Source of the DNA: Cornus controversa
Lineage: Eukaryota > Streptophyta > Magnoliopsida > Cornales > Cornaceae
Reading direction: 5' to 3'
DNA length: 64,000 nt
Assembly: GCA_026545225.1 (NCBI GenBank)
Contig: CM048849.1
Coordinates: forward strand, 52,274,836 to 52,338,835
The translations under genes were made by a program, and so were the position numbers. Below are positions 47,704-59,560 of the stretch, piece by piece (within the stretch, counting starts at the first letter, position 1; each line of letters starts with the position of its first letter). The notes below the pieces were generated by a model, which saw only the letters and a list, made by a program, of their open reading frames with translations, did no database searches and was not told where the DNA came from.

Positions 47704-49376
47704 ATTTAATGAAATTTATCAGGTTGTATTCTGCCTTAATATCCTCTGCAATAAAGTCCACTTCAACCAGCACTTTCAGTAGTTTGAACTGCAAGAGTAG
47801 TGACCAATGTAACTTAAGTGTCCGAGACCGATGTGTACAGACTGTTGGGTTTTCCCAACACTCTGCTGTTATGCATAATATATATACAATGAAAAGATAA
47901 AAAAGGTTTTCCCGGAAAATTAGAGACTTGAGGAGGCAACTGGCATGAACTGTCAAAATATCTTGGGTGAGAGTAAATGATCAAACTTTTCTCGTCACTT
48001 AATTTTGAGTGTCCCTCAGGTTTTTCATCTTCAGTGACTTCTCACCATTTTGTTTAGCATAGCTCTTGATTGATAAGTTGTTCTTGCAGAATCTTTACCC
48101 AAGCACACAAAGCTTGTTTTCAGTTGCTCATATTTTATTCAGGGTTTTTTACTCATTTGAAGGATGGATGATACAAACATCCATTTTTAGAGCTACCTAA
48201 CAATTGTATGATATTCACTTGAAGCAACCCAGCTTTAAAGATTATTACATCTTGAATTGCTTTCTTATGCAAGGTATGTGGCCAAATGGTATTTTTGCAT
48301 GAAAAAAATCTTTCCTCTAAGGATGAGCTGATGAATGGACCAATTTGAGTTATCTATTGGACATTACGGGTCCGTTTAGTTTTGTTTTCCGAGAAAGTTT
48401 GTCTTCAGGAATCAGAAAATTGTACAAAAACTTATTTAGATGCAGAATTTTGAGAACTCAGTTAACAAAATGTCTGTTTTCTGAGTCCTTTTGTTAATTG
48501 AGTTTTTGAAAACTCTTTCAGAAAACTAAACCAAATAGACCATATACTTTTTTTTTTCTTCTTCTTGTTCTCTCTTTTTCTTTTCTGTTTCTGTCCATTT
48601 GAAACTTTACAGAGCACAGAGGAAAAATAGCAAAACTTGAGATGTCAAAACGAATTACAAGAGCCGAAAGAAAGAAGCTTTTTGAAATCTTTCACCTGCT
48701 CCTTTTGGGCGTTCAACTTTTATGGACATCGCAACAAATTAGGACAAGAAGATCAATATCTTGTTGACAGTGAAATTAGACAATGAATGAATACCTTGGT
48801 TGATTTTGTATATTCATGCTGTATTGTTGAATTCTGTTGTTGGCCCCTGCTTTTTGTAATTTTCGATTCGCAGGATTGGATTTTATTTTAATTTTTTCTG
48901 TTTTAGAATCTTATGTAAAAAGCCTCCTGCGTTGTACTTTGCAGCAGAATAGGTTGTCATTCATATGGATCTTGTTTTGTGGAATAGGTTGGTAATTTCA
49001 ACTACCCAGTTTATGATTGCAAATTCTGATATGGACCTTTGAAATCTGGATTATGATTCTTTATAAACAAATACTCCTATGTTCCGCCGCATGAAATTGG
49101 AGAAAATTTTATTGTTAATGTGTCGTGAAGTAAGTTTTCTTCAATTTTAATTCAAAGGTTCTAATTTCATGCGGTCAAATATGACCTTTGAAATTTAAAA
49201 TCATATCACAACAACAAAGAAAAAATGAATTCCCTCGAATTTTATTGGAAAAATCAAGCTACCTGTCCCTTGTTCATGTCACTGCATCCTATCCTATTTT
49301 ATAATCTTTATATATTTCTCTCCAATAATCTAAAATTTCGATGATATTGTTGTATTCAGTTTGATTAAAAAAAAAT
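47704..49376. other. Intergenic region between the Nudix copies
   Basis: Begins with the 3' UTR of Nudix gene 1. Contains a small hAT-like MITE (48368-48541). Otherwise AT-rich, with no gene recognised. Confidence 0.55.
48368..48541. mobile_element. Short hAT-like MITE
   Basis: Left end GGGTCCGTTTAGTTTTGTTT and right end (reverse complement) GGTCTATTTGGTTTAGTTTT are inverted repeats of the GGGTCYRTTTGG type. About 174 bp, non-coding. No convincing 8-bp duplication. Confidence 0.55.
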
Positions 49377-49799
49377 TTAGTTTCTTTTTTTATGAAACAT
49401 TAGGATATTTTCTGTTCTATAATAAAGATTTTTTACCATGGGAACTGTTTGTTCCATCTGGTATGTTTCAGTAGCTGGATATAGATAAGCTAATTTTTCA
49501 TCCCTAACTTTCTTGAAGTTTTCAATTAAGTTCGATAATTCTTGACTTTTTTTTGTCATATTAGAGAGGTCAAGAATTCTTTGAAAACAATCGATTTTGT
49601 TATCCATTTTTTCGAGTGCATTTGTTATGCATTCTAAGGGGTTTTTTAACAAACGTAGAATGATACTGATGAAACGTAGAATGATACTGATGTTGGAAAT
49701 TTTTATTTCCAGCCACAACCTCAATTTATCCAGTAACCATCTGACTAACCAAGTAACATGAACAGAAAATTGCAAGTTGGACTCACCTAATTTTATCAT
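49377..49799 (-). CDS. Hypothetical 140-residue ORF between the Nudix copies
   Basis: An uninterrupted frame with an ATG start, in the opposite direction to Nudix gene 2, whose ATG is only 153 bases away. I do not recognise the product. Residues 1-50 are hydrophobic and basic with a Trp cluster (LVRWLLDKLRLWLE); an ILRFISIILRLL stretch comes from two tandem 20-bp units (ACGTAGAATGATACTGATGA); residues 60-110 are polar and look helical (ALEKMDNKIDCFQRILDLSN). AT repeats and a CACGTG box lie upstream. Against a simple gene: the first codons are followed by a strong donor (TTAG/GTGAGT), so part may be intron, and the TATA-like run is very close to the ATG. It may be a chance frame or the remains of a gene. 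Confidence 0.3.
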   Translation of the reverse strand: MIKLGESNLQFSVHVTWLVRWLLDKLRLWLEIKISNISIILRFISIILRLLKNPLECITNALEKMDNKIDCFQRILDLSNMTKKSQELSNLIENFKKVRDEKLAYLYPATETYQMEQTVPMVKNLYYRTENILMFHKKRN

Positions 49800-49951
49800 C
49801 CTTCCTGAATCTTATTGTTGTTTCCTTTATATATATATATATATAACCACGTGCAGATTGGAATTAGGATCGCTGTCCATTTCAAAAGTACAGTAAATCA
49901 TTTTACCCAATCGACAACCCCTCGTCATAAATCCAGTGTGTGGGAGAGATC

Positions 49952-51760
49952 ATGGGTTCCAACAGCTTTGGGGCATCCGAGAGACTGATAAACTTGTCCC
50001 TACAGCTCCGTCGACACAAAACTCTCCACCCCCTTGACAACAACAAACACAGTTCCATTGAATACCCAATAGTCCAAGACAGGACAGAAGAGGTGATTCC
50101 TCAAGAATCGGGTTCAAATGTAGAATCGGCAACAAAACCAATTGCCAACCAATCTGAAACATTCAGATTCAAACGAGCTGCAGTTCTGATCTGTCTTTTT
50201 GAAGACAACGAAGGCGATCTGAGGGTACTTCTCACCAAGCGTTCTTCAACACTATCCACTCACTCAGGTCAGTGACCTTATGAATTGTATAATTATGATG
50301 ATGATGATGATTCAGGTCTTTACATGTTTGTTTCCAAGTCAAACACTCACTTTGGTTGCAGGTGAAGTTTCGTTGCCTGGAGGAAAAAGAGAGGAAGGCG
50401 ATGCCGATGATATCGAGACAGCACTTAGAGAGGCCAAGGAAGAGATTGGCTTGGACCCTTCCATTGTGAATGTTGTTACTGTTCTTGAAGCTTTTGTAAC
50501 TAAGGTAATATAGCTTGGATGTGCAATTCAGTTAGTAAGTAGCTTTGGTTTACTCTGAATTTCAAATGATTTATTAATTCTTGATGTTTCTGATGAAATA
50601 TTAATGCTTATTATCACTTAATATGAATTTTGATTTGTACCTATTGTGTGATATGCTAAAGGATTTTCATTTATTCATATACACCAAGGAGAAGATGCTA
50701 GATGGAGTTTGGTTATTGAAATGACATCTGGATAGAAGACCTGCAAGAAATGATTTCATAGAGAGGATTTATGTATCCAAAGAATTGGACTAAAGCTTTG
50801 CTTAAGTTGTTTAAGATGGTTAGGAATTTTGCTTAGATATTGGTCATGTGTTAGCACTAAACTGTCTTGGTGGGAAATTGGAAATTGAGAATTGGTGTTC
50901 ATAGCTATAATTGACCATGACAATCATTAGAATATTTTGGTTTTCTGACAACTAATTCTTTAGCCCCCAATTCACCTAGAATGTTCAATCATACTTGTTG
51001 AATTAATCAACTAAAGCTCTTTTATTATATATTTGGGTAGAGATCAATGGTCTATAAGATTAGAAATTTAGAGAAACTGGTGAAGTCCTCAACGAGACTG
51101 GAAGCTCCTTGGACTCAGCCCAGCGCTCAATGTATGATAATTAGAAGTTCAAGTTTATTTCTTTTTCTTTGTTGTGTAACCTCCAGCCATCTCCATCAAA
51201 ATCTCTATCAAACAATTTTCCGGCTTCTCTAGGGCATTCTCAAGTATCTTTAGGCCATGCATATGATTTGCTGAAAAGGGTCACAAAACCTTTATGTTTG
51301 TAGCATTGTGTAGCTTTATTGTCAAATTTTAAGTAATTTGTTTCCTCTGCAGGCTGGTCTTACAGTGGTTCCTGTGATCGGCATACTCCTGGACAAAAAA
51401 ACATTCAATCCAACTCCAAATGTAGCTGAAGTAGATGCAATATTTGATGCCCCTCTAGACATGTTCCTTAAGGTTAACAATCTGAATCCGTTTTTCATAT
51501 CATTTTGGTTGCCTTTAGTTTCCTTTACAAAATTTATTTTATGTTGGTGGGTTCAGGATGAAAATCGAAGAGCAGAGGAGAGAGAATGGATGGGAGAAAA
51601 ATATCTACTCCATTTCTTTGATTATGAAGCACAGAATGGGAAGTTGTATGTTATATGGGCATTAACTGCTGGGATTTTAATTAAGGTTGCTTCAGTTGTG
51701 TATCAGCAGCCACCAGCCTTTCTAGAGCGAAAGCCTACATTCTGGAATAGGTGCAAATGA
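49952..51760 (+). CDS. Nudix hydrolase, NUDT15/22 type, copy 2
   Basis: Four exons: 49952-50267, 50362-50504, 51353-51472, 51557-51760; 260 residues. Same exon count and intron phases as copy 1, and exons 2 and 3 have identical lengths (143 and 120 bp), so the two are tandem duplicates. Visible: FRFKRAAVLICLFEDNEGDL; LTKRSSTLSTHSGEVSLPGG; Nudix box GGKREEGDADDIETALREAK then EEIGL, with the metal-binding Glu residues kept; DENRRAEEREWMGEKYLL; PPAFLERKPTF. The clearest change is at the start of exon 3, where copy 1 has the family's HLLRVIPVIG and this copy has AGLTVVPVIG. Introns are short (94, 848 and 84 bp). The frame is open throughout, so it should make protein. The upstream in-frame GTG is ignored in favour of the first ATG, which matches copy 1 (MGSN). 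Expected activity: CoA or acyl-CoA diphosphohydrolase. Confidence 0.92.
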
Positions 51761-53019
51761 AGATATTTGTATTACATTTCCATTTAACAAAAGGTTGATT
51801 TCAATTGAGTTCTATGCTATGATAGAATATTTTTGCCCCTTCATTTTTAGGAACGTGAGTGGTGAAATTGTGGAAATAGAAGTGGTTTAGTATTTGGGTT
51901 AACACATCCTGTTATTTTTGCATTGCTTGTATGAAATTAGTAAAAAGTATTTGTGTGATTTGAGATGAATAGGTTGTAATAACTAGTACTTTTGAGAAAA
52001 CTGCATTAGAAAGAATCCATGCCTTGGAATGCTGTGCAGTCTGTTAAATTATCAATGTGCATTTAGCTTTTTGTGCTATACTTCAGATTCTAGAGGATCA
52101 AGTGCTGTTTGGGGTCTGTTGGCATGTGTATGTGAAAAAATAGGTTGAAGCCTAGCCCAATTGGATAATTCTCACTAGCCATTTCTCTCTTTTTTTCCCC
52201 AGCAATGTTCAGTACTGAATTTGGTTTAGTGGCTAATGACGTGCTTATGAATTATGATTATTGATTGCCTCGTTATCAGATTGCAAATTGTCGTATAATT
52301 CTTCGTTCTAATAAAACATAGTGCCCTCAATCTCATATCTTGATCATGTTTTACCATTATGACAGGGTGGAGCAACTCACACTGATATAGCTTGTGACCC
52401 AGAGTTAGTGAAGCCTGCCACCGGCTTGACTCCCATGGCATGTATTGATCCCTTTACTAAAAAAAAATAATCTGAAATGCTCTTTTAGTGTGATTGCATG
52501 AAGGGAGCAGTTCATGGATTTCTTCCTGACTGATAACATGTATATCTGTTTGTACCTAAATTGCACTGTATTCAAAGCATTTTCATATTCCAAAGTCAGG
52601 CATTTTAAAAACTATCTTTCTTGCTCCTCATATAATGAATCCATCTGGTTAGAGACTGTTGCAGTTAATTGAAAGCGAATACAAGATTGACAATTTTATT
52701 ACAACTTGTACTTCAGCTTCTTTTATTACAGGATTTGATTTGGGCAATAGTAGTTGGTTCAGTTTCTAAAGGCGAACATGGAAATTTCGAGTGTGAGACA
52801 TAATTACAGTCTGCTCCTCTGCATATGTTTCCAAAACCCTTGGTGGTATATACTACTCGGACGCTAACCAACACTCTGCCTTAATAAATCCTATACTAAC
52901 GTTTAAGCAACAACAACGAGAACAAACAAATATTATTAAAGCAAGAGCTAATAATACAAATAAATAAACATCAGCATTAATACGTAATTATTAGCATTAA
53001 GTGTTGGGAAATATTAACC
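51761..53019. other. Intergenic, no gene recognised
   Basis: The 3' flank of Nudix copy 2. AT-rich; short open frames only. Confidence 0.55.
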
Positions 53020-53023
53020 GTCA

Positions 53024-53175
53024 TGAAATTTTATCATGAATGATATGGCAAGTGATAATACCATTGATATTTTGTGTATGGGGGAATCCCACCAATACTA
53101 ACTCACCATTTAATTGGTACATCATTCAAGATAAATTTTATGAAATATTTTCATGAGGTGTAGCATTGTTCTTTA
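53024..53175. mobile_element. Short MITE with ends GGAAATRYTAAMCGTCATGAA
   Basis: Left end GGAAATATTAACCGTCATGA followed by AATTTTATCATGAATGAT; right side, reversed, reads CAATGCTACACCTCATGAAA and ATTTATCTTGAATGAT. The imperfect inverted ends enclose a short core. A second copy of the left end lies at 63950-64000. Non-coding, just downstream of the first DUF295 gene. Confidence 0.55.
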
Positions 53176-53402
53176 AGTATTACTAAAAAGGGGAAGACTT
53201 GAGGTGATATTTTCCCACAAAATGACTGAAATGAACCCACCAATATAATTCTTTCAAGACAAGAAAGTAATCACACTATAAAAAAACAATTTAATATGAA
53301 ATTAAGAGAATATGGTAAACAAGAATGCTGAGAACTCAGTAAAAAAAAAAAAAGAAGTGCAGGGACAGAGCACAAACTAAACGAGGATGAGTGGAGTTGT
53401 CT

Positions 53403-54550
53403 TCAAAGCTGAGGGATAACCCAAATAGGGGAAGGTTGAATCTCCTTTAGGTCGAACAGGTAGAGGCTCTCATCTTCCAAGTTAAAGACCCCCAAATCGT
53501 AACATCCATAAGCATGCTCAGTATTAGCGTCCTCGATATATTCGGCAGTGAAGTAAATAGAATTCTTTCTCAACCCCGGGAAATCATGGGTGGAGAGAGA
53601 AACAGAGTGATTTTGGCCAATAAACAACACACGATCGCCTAAGCTGGGCACATATACCCACTTGTTCTCAACAAAGTCCCGCTTATACACATCAAATGCA
53701 GAGGTCATAACGTTATGATTGTCATCATCAGGGTGATCACATCGGTGCCTAAGAACCATCAAAAGATCCCCCGAAGATTCCACCAAATGCCTTACAGTAT
53801 CACCTCTGACCTTCCGTTGGTGTTTGTCCATTGTCTGTTGAAGAGTTGGAGGCACAGTAGAAATTGCAAGAGTTCTCTTTGGAGAAGAAGGGTTGGTGAG
53901 ATCCCAAGATTCTACACAGCCATGTTCGCACAAAGCATAAAAAAGTTTGTTCTTGCTGAAATACAAGAGATCAACATAGGAGTCCTTTATCGGCGAATCC
54001 AGTGCAGTCCATGAAGTGTCCCCAATTCTGCAGAAGGCAAGTCGTTGTGGGTTTTTATTGCCTTGGATGGCCAGAACTGTGCAGCACTGAGAGCCTTGAT
54101 CTTGATCAACATTATTGTTGGTGTTGTTGATTCTTCTTCTTCTTCAAAATCTTATTTTCCGCAGCATTCAAGAAGTGATAGTAATCACTGTCGTCTGGCT
54201 CCACCTCCACCTCCGATTTACGCTTAACCTTGAATGTTGTTGTGGGTCTTACAGTGGTGCCCTCAGATTCAAGAACTGTGCTTCTGCAGTGGCGACAGTA
54301 CTGAGCAATATTTCTCTTACGGTTATAGCCGCCTTCCCAGTCAGCAACCAAAGTAGGAGGTACCATCAGCCACGGGGCGGCAGACAAAGGAGTAGTTTGT
54401 CGTGGTGCTGTTTGATCGGTTTCTTCTTGGTCAAGTGATGTTGCTTTTGCTGATGTCTGAAGAGAAGAAGAAAAACAACGTTGCATGGAAGAAAAGTTCA
54501 GGGCAGGTTTTTGGAAGACTACTCTACGGGCAAAAGGGGCGTAACGACTA

Positions 54551-54555
<5 letters not shown>
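53403..54555 (-). pseudogene. DUF295-type beta-propeller protein, frameshifted and missing its middle
   Basis: The 5' frame (54555-54112) starts MASRYAPFARRVVFQ, a basic Ser/Arg-rich leader that looks like an organelle-targeting peptide, then PWLMVPP and YYHFLNAAENKI, the usual opening of organellar DUF295 proteins. The 3' frame (open from 54143 to 53403) carries LAFCRIGDTSWTALD, LLYFSKNKLFYALCEHGCVE, WDLTNPSSPKR, FVENKWVYVPSLGDRVLFIG, HSVSLSTHDFPGLRKNSIYF, ending PSPIWVIPQL. The frames overlap by about 30 bases in a GAAGAAG/CAACAAC stretch and are offset by one. The family's central block (the GSSHGWLAL and LPP part) is absent at the join, so a deletion plus frameshift is likely. No room for an intron. 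Function of the family is unknown. Could still make a truncated protein. Confidence 0.65.

Positions 54556-54583
<28 letters not shown>
54555..54583. repeat. (CT)n tract in the 5' leader of the first DUF295 gene
   Basis: About 14 CT units immediately upstream of the start codon on the plus strand (GA on the coding strand). Confidence 0.9.
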
Positions 54584-54585
<2 letters not shown>

Positions 54586-54589
54586 GTGG

Positions 54590-56990
54590 TAGCCGCCTCT
54601 GTGTCCTGTTTACTTATCCCTTGTGATTCCAATAGTTAGTTCCCATACCTAGGTTAAAAATATATTTTCCATCAAGTTTTTATAAAGTAAGGAGGAAATA
54701 TCATTCAATAAGTTTGCTGCAGTTTCACTTGGAAACCAAGCAACTGACGAAGGAAAGAGTTATTTTTGAAATGGATATCGACTGATCTATCTTTCCTTAA
54801 GATAAGAGAATATATATGTTGGCAAATCTATTTTTACTTGCGCATGAAGAGAAACACAATCGTATAAAATGTATTCTCTTATGAGCAGTCCAATTTCATT
54901 TAATTTACTGCTACTACATCGACACCTACTCAATTTCATTTTAGATTGAATGGACTTTTTAGTGCTAAATCGACATCTATCGAATTCCATTTTATATTGA
55001 ATAACAAAGTGGTGTTTAATTGGGTCAATCGTATTTAAGTTATTTTCTTTTTCTTTGCAATATGAGAACAAATACATTACTGAGTCTCTTTAACATTCAT
55101 TTGTGATTGAAAATATCAAATAAAAATATAATTATAAGAAGTTTAAGTATGTTATGTATTTATTTAATTATTCACACACGTAGATAGTGGAGAAAATTAA
55201 AATTCTTAATTAAGACAGAGTCGCAGAGTTATGTTAAAAAAATTATAAAGAAAAAAATATTATAGTTTCTAGTTTCAATTATTTATAGATTTAATAGAAA
55301 GTATATTTCAAATGATGACACTTACAGAAAATTAATCTGAATTCAGTAACAAAAGATACCAACATGATTGGATCCAACGGGCTTATCTTCTCTTCGCAAA
55401 CACTCTTTTATTCAAACTACAGTACGTACACAATTTATCAGCATTCACTGGCGGACTATAATCTACGTGCATGATTTATCGGAGTTCAGTGGCAGCGGTG
55501 TTGCCTCTATGTCCATGGCATGACATGACATGACAAGAGGCCAAAGCTTTTCAGTGGCATTTCAAATCGGGGTTTAACTCAAAAGAAGTTTCATGTTAGC
55601 AAGATAGTTTATTCTGAATCAAGACTAACCGGATCAGATTTTTTGTGAAACTTTTTCACTAAGACACTATATAAATCTGGGGGCTATGCTGCTCAGGTCT
55701 GTAATATCAAAAATAATTTTATCAAGGCATGAATCATTTAAAAAGATTGACGTACGTGGTGGTCTCCCAACTCTGCAAAAAAACCAGGAAGTCACAAAGA
55801 AAGAGTTGTGGGGAGTACTGTTTAGAGAGCTGTGAAACATCATGCTAAGCTTGATGTCATCAATGATAAGAAATCTAACAGAAGCTTAATTCATCCATGA
55901 ATCTGTTGGAAAATCTATCCTGGGCCGGAGTTCCTCTCTCTCCACAGGTGGTAAACAGAAGCTACTAGCTAGAACAATATTTATTATACTAGTGTTCCAG
56001 ACAAGAAGGGAGTATTGACAATTAAAGAAGATGTGCATGCTGATAGGTTAATTTCTTGGGCTGGATTCACCTCTGAAGACAATTTCCACCATTTTTTTTT
56101 TGTGCATGAAATTTAAGATGGTTCAAGTATGTCTTTTGTTGGTAAAATATATGAATAAAAATTCGAATGTACGCACTGAAACACCAACATGAGAACTCAA
56201 TGCCCAGAAAGCAAAGTGCAGTTAAATTAAACTACTAACAATCAAAAGCTAGTTTCATGCTAAATACTTGAGATTCCATGCCATAATCTAAACCAGCGAA
56301 ACTTATAAATACCCACATAATTAAAAGGAAGATATTCACTCTTAAAAGTAAAAACAAGCGCATTGGTAAGAACGACCAAAAGCTTCATACTGAAGTATCG
56401 AACTCCAACCCATAATCCAAAATGATCTGCATCACACAAAAAAGCAAAATTGTATCAGATATTACCCAAAAACAAATATAGAACTTCACAAGTATTTTAA
56501 TGGGTGGAGATTTTTGTGTGCACACACGTAGATTTGTGTGCTTGCTAATGTGTGAGAGATTTAAATAGGACAAAAACATCCGAATGCATGCATGTTCAAA
56601 CAAGATTTACAAAAGAAAAACCTTCAACTTTGTTGAACAAATACTAAAATCAACTTTATTTTTTCCAATATGCAGCATGCCAATAACAATGTAAGGTTTT
56701 TCAAATTTCACTTTTGATCAGGGAAATTTAAAGAACCTTTGTAAGATGAAGGATGGTAAGGTAAAAAATTCCATGGGAACGTATGTGATAATAACAGAAA
56801 CATTACCGGGCAAACCAATAATAATTTGAAATGAGTATGGTTAAAAAAAGTTCCTAAATAGCCATAAAGCAATGATTGGAAGGCATTTATACACTTCATT
56901 TCAGCGTTAATTAATGGCATTATTCCATTTGCAACCCCTAGTTACGCTTCGACTTCTTGGGATTCACCAATCAAACACCTACCGTGTAGA
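54590..56990. other. Intergenic, no gene recognised
   Basis: AT-rich stretch upstream of the first DUF295 gene. The short run ATGGCATGACATGACATGAC near 55513 is a minor tandem repeat. Nothing else recognised. Confidence 0.55.
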
Positions 56991-56999
56991 CTACTTTTT

Positions 57000-57545
57000 G
57001 TAACATTTGTTTCTTTCAATGACAAGAGAGACAATAGAATCTTCAAAGATAAGGCCAGGTGCAGTCCTTGAAGCCAGACATGACCCTATTCCACTTATCA
57101 GCTCCACCAAATTTCTCGTGTAAATTGATAATGGCATTGAAATCACCACCCACCAGACATGGTGCGCCATCAATGACCCTAAACCAAAGGGATTGCCTAC
57201 TAGCGGCTGTGTTTGCACCATATACAAAAGACATGAAGCATTGTTCATTGTAAGGCAATGAAACAGACAGTGGATAACCTGCCAAGAAGCCTGAATAATT
57301 GTAATTGTGACTTTAGCAGGGTTCCACAAAATCCATATCTTCCCTAGATAGGAATGATCATAGTTCTGCAGGAGTGACCATTTCTTAGCGATGGTATTGT
57401 GAATATTTTTCATGTTTTCAAGGCCAACTCTTCTCTCACTAAGTGCTAGGATGTCCAAGCTACAAGAAGAAATGAGGTTCTTGTCTTCCACTTGTTTTGA
57501 GAGACTATTCAAGCCTCTAATGTTCCATGAGGCTAGATTGATCAT
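57000..57545 (-). mobile_element. L1-type LINE, endonuclease fragment of ORF2
   Basis: On the minus strand the start reads MINLASWNIRGLNS, with LDILALSERRVG and YLGKIWILWNPA: the N-terminal apurinic-type endonuclease of plant L1 ORF2. Near 57280 the frame shifts by one base, and the homology continues as FVYGANTAASRQSLWF, CLVGGDFNAIIN and DKWNRVMSGFKDC. The GGDFN motif is kept; the final catalytic part and all of the RT domain are missing on the 3' side. A dead, 3'-truncated copy. Confidence 0.82.
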
Positions 57546-58240
57546 TTAAAAGTTGTATTGGTGATGCCTCTCATCAACCTCAACCCCTTGAAGGGAAGAG
57601 GAAGCACTGTTATAACTCCTTTTATTTTTTTCTTCTTAACAGGAAGTTTCTTCATCTTCTTAAAGGTCAGAGCAAGCATAAGAGAAATTTGATGAGCCAG
57701 AGTGGGAGCAGCTTTGCTCCAAAAAGTGTGATTGGCTAATGTCATCACAAGACGTTGTTATTACTGTCAACAATATATATCAGCAAGAGGCATTAAGACA
57801 TTGTTTAGAGCCAGTTGTTTGCTACAATTCATAGTACCAAGGTTCAGTGCTGGGCATTTGTAGTGGTAAGGTTATTATTGTTGATGGATTGAAAGGCATG
57901 GGATAGGTCAACAACCAGAGAATGGTTTTCCAAATTAACAAATGTGTTTTTGGTTTGATGGGTAGGTGGAGAGTGCAAAGGCAGAGAACTTGGGAGTGAT
58001 CTATGGGTGAATGGTTTGGGACTGGGGGAGAGTGATCTATGGGTGAATGGTTTGGGACTGGTGAAGGATGGGGTTGACATATGTGAGTTGTGACTTGTAG
58101 GAGATGTTTGCTAAATGGGTGTTGTGGTGGTTGGTGGTTACAGGGTCGGACTTTTAGGCTTGGAATTTCGGAATGGGACCATTTACCAATTTTTGTTGCA
58201 GACATCCTTCCTTCTATCAATATATATACTTACTTACTAA
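57546..58240 (-). mobile_element. Probable upstream part of the same LINE
   Basis: Lies directly 5' of the endonuclease fragment. A Pro/Ser/His-rich frame (58220-57822, minus) covers two direct copies of a 35-bp unit (57992-58061, containing TGATCTATGGGTGAATGGTT). It may be the ORF1 region or linker of the LINE, but no zinc knuckle is visible. Confidence 0.35.
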
Positions 58241-59350
58241 ATAAAAAATAAATAAATAAATAAATTACAGATTTTCAAACCGGGTACAAAGGAAACCCAA
58301 TAAAACAAATTGGTCCCAATACTTAAAGGCTACATCCTTCTATGACGTCCTGACTATGTAGTCCGTTAAATGAAGGACTAATATTTTTTTAAAAAATTAA
58401 ATCCAAATCAGCAGTACCAGACCATCAAAAAAAATAAATGATATGTAGGTTGTGGTCAATATTGCTGAAATACTCTCCAAAAAATTTCGAGCATGAGGTG
58501 GTCAGTCTCATACACAAAACCTGAAAGATACATACAACTGGTAGCAACAAGCATATAATACAAAAGATATAATGAACAATTTTCTAAAAGCAGAAAAGAA
58601 AGTTCCTCTGAATTAAAATAACTGTTAACTAAACAAGTATATGTCCGGTAATACAATATGGAAATCCTGTAACCCAAGGACCCCTTAACCAGAATGAATC
58701 AAAGTTTTTAATTCTAAAATTAATACCAACAATCAAAGTCTCAAAAAGTCATAGTATGACTCTTGAAGAAGACAAGTTCCTATCCTGTAACTGATGAGAT
58801 GAGACGTCTGCTACAACCAAACCCTAAAACTCTATCCTCGCGGTGGAACCTGTCTGAAACTTGAAATATCAACAAAGTGGGTTAAACCCACGAGCAAGTC
58901 CTATCTACTACATCCCAATCAGAGAACCAATATACATACCCTCAATATATGGGACACAAAATATATCCATAGATTTAATATACAAGTTATTCTTTTATCC
59001 AGTTTCATGTTTCCAAAATAACAGTCAATATTTATAATATTCCACTCAAACCCTTATTATGAAAAAGAGAACATACTCCTTAAGTTCAGCAGAAATAAGC
59101 ATAACATGAAATACTATCAAGTTTAAGCAATCCCAACATGTCACCATTTTATCCTTTGATACTTTAATAGGTATAGGTATATACATACTGGTCATTCCCT
59201 ACCTAGTTCATGTTTTTAGAAATCAAAATCATCTTATACGTTATCCTAACGAACCCTTATCATTCAACAATGAACACCTTCTTTAAGTTCAAAGTAAAGA
59301 AATATATGCATGCATTTTATTAAATCTCGACAATCATGACAAAGCAAATA

Positions 59351-59560
59351 TAATGTATAGATACCTTATTAGGTATGGGCGATCCTGACACGCCGGGCAA
59401 TCCTGACATGCCAAATAAAATGTATAGATACCTTATTAGGTATGGGCGATCCTGACACGTCGGGCAATCCTTACATGCCAAAATAAAATACATAGATACC
59501 TTATTAGGTATGGGCGATTCTGACACGCCGGGCAATCCTTACATGCCAAAATAAAATGCA
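59351..59560. repeat. Tandem repeat, three units of 67-68 bp
   Basis: Each unit contains TAGATACCTTATTAGGTATG, then GGCGAT, TGACACG.CGGGCAATCCT and ACATGCCAAA. Units start about 59351, 59418 and 59486, and a partial fourth follows. The core ATACCTTATTAGGTAT is a near-perfect palindrome. The repeat lies inside the 3.58-kb element. Confidence 0.9.
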
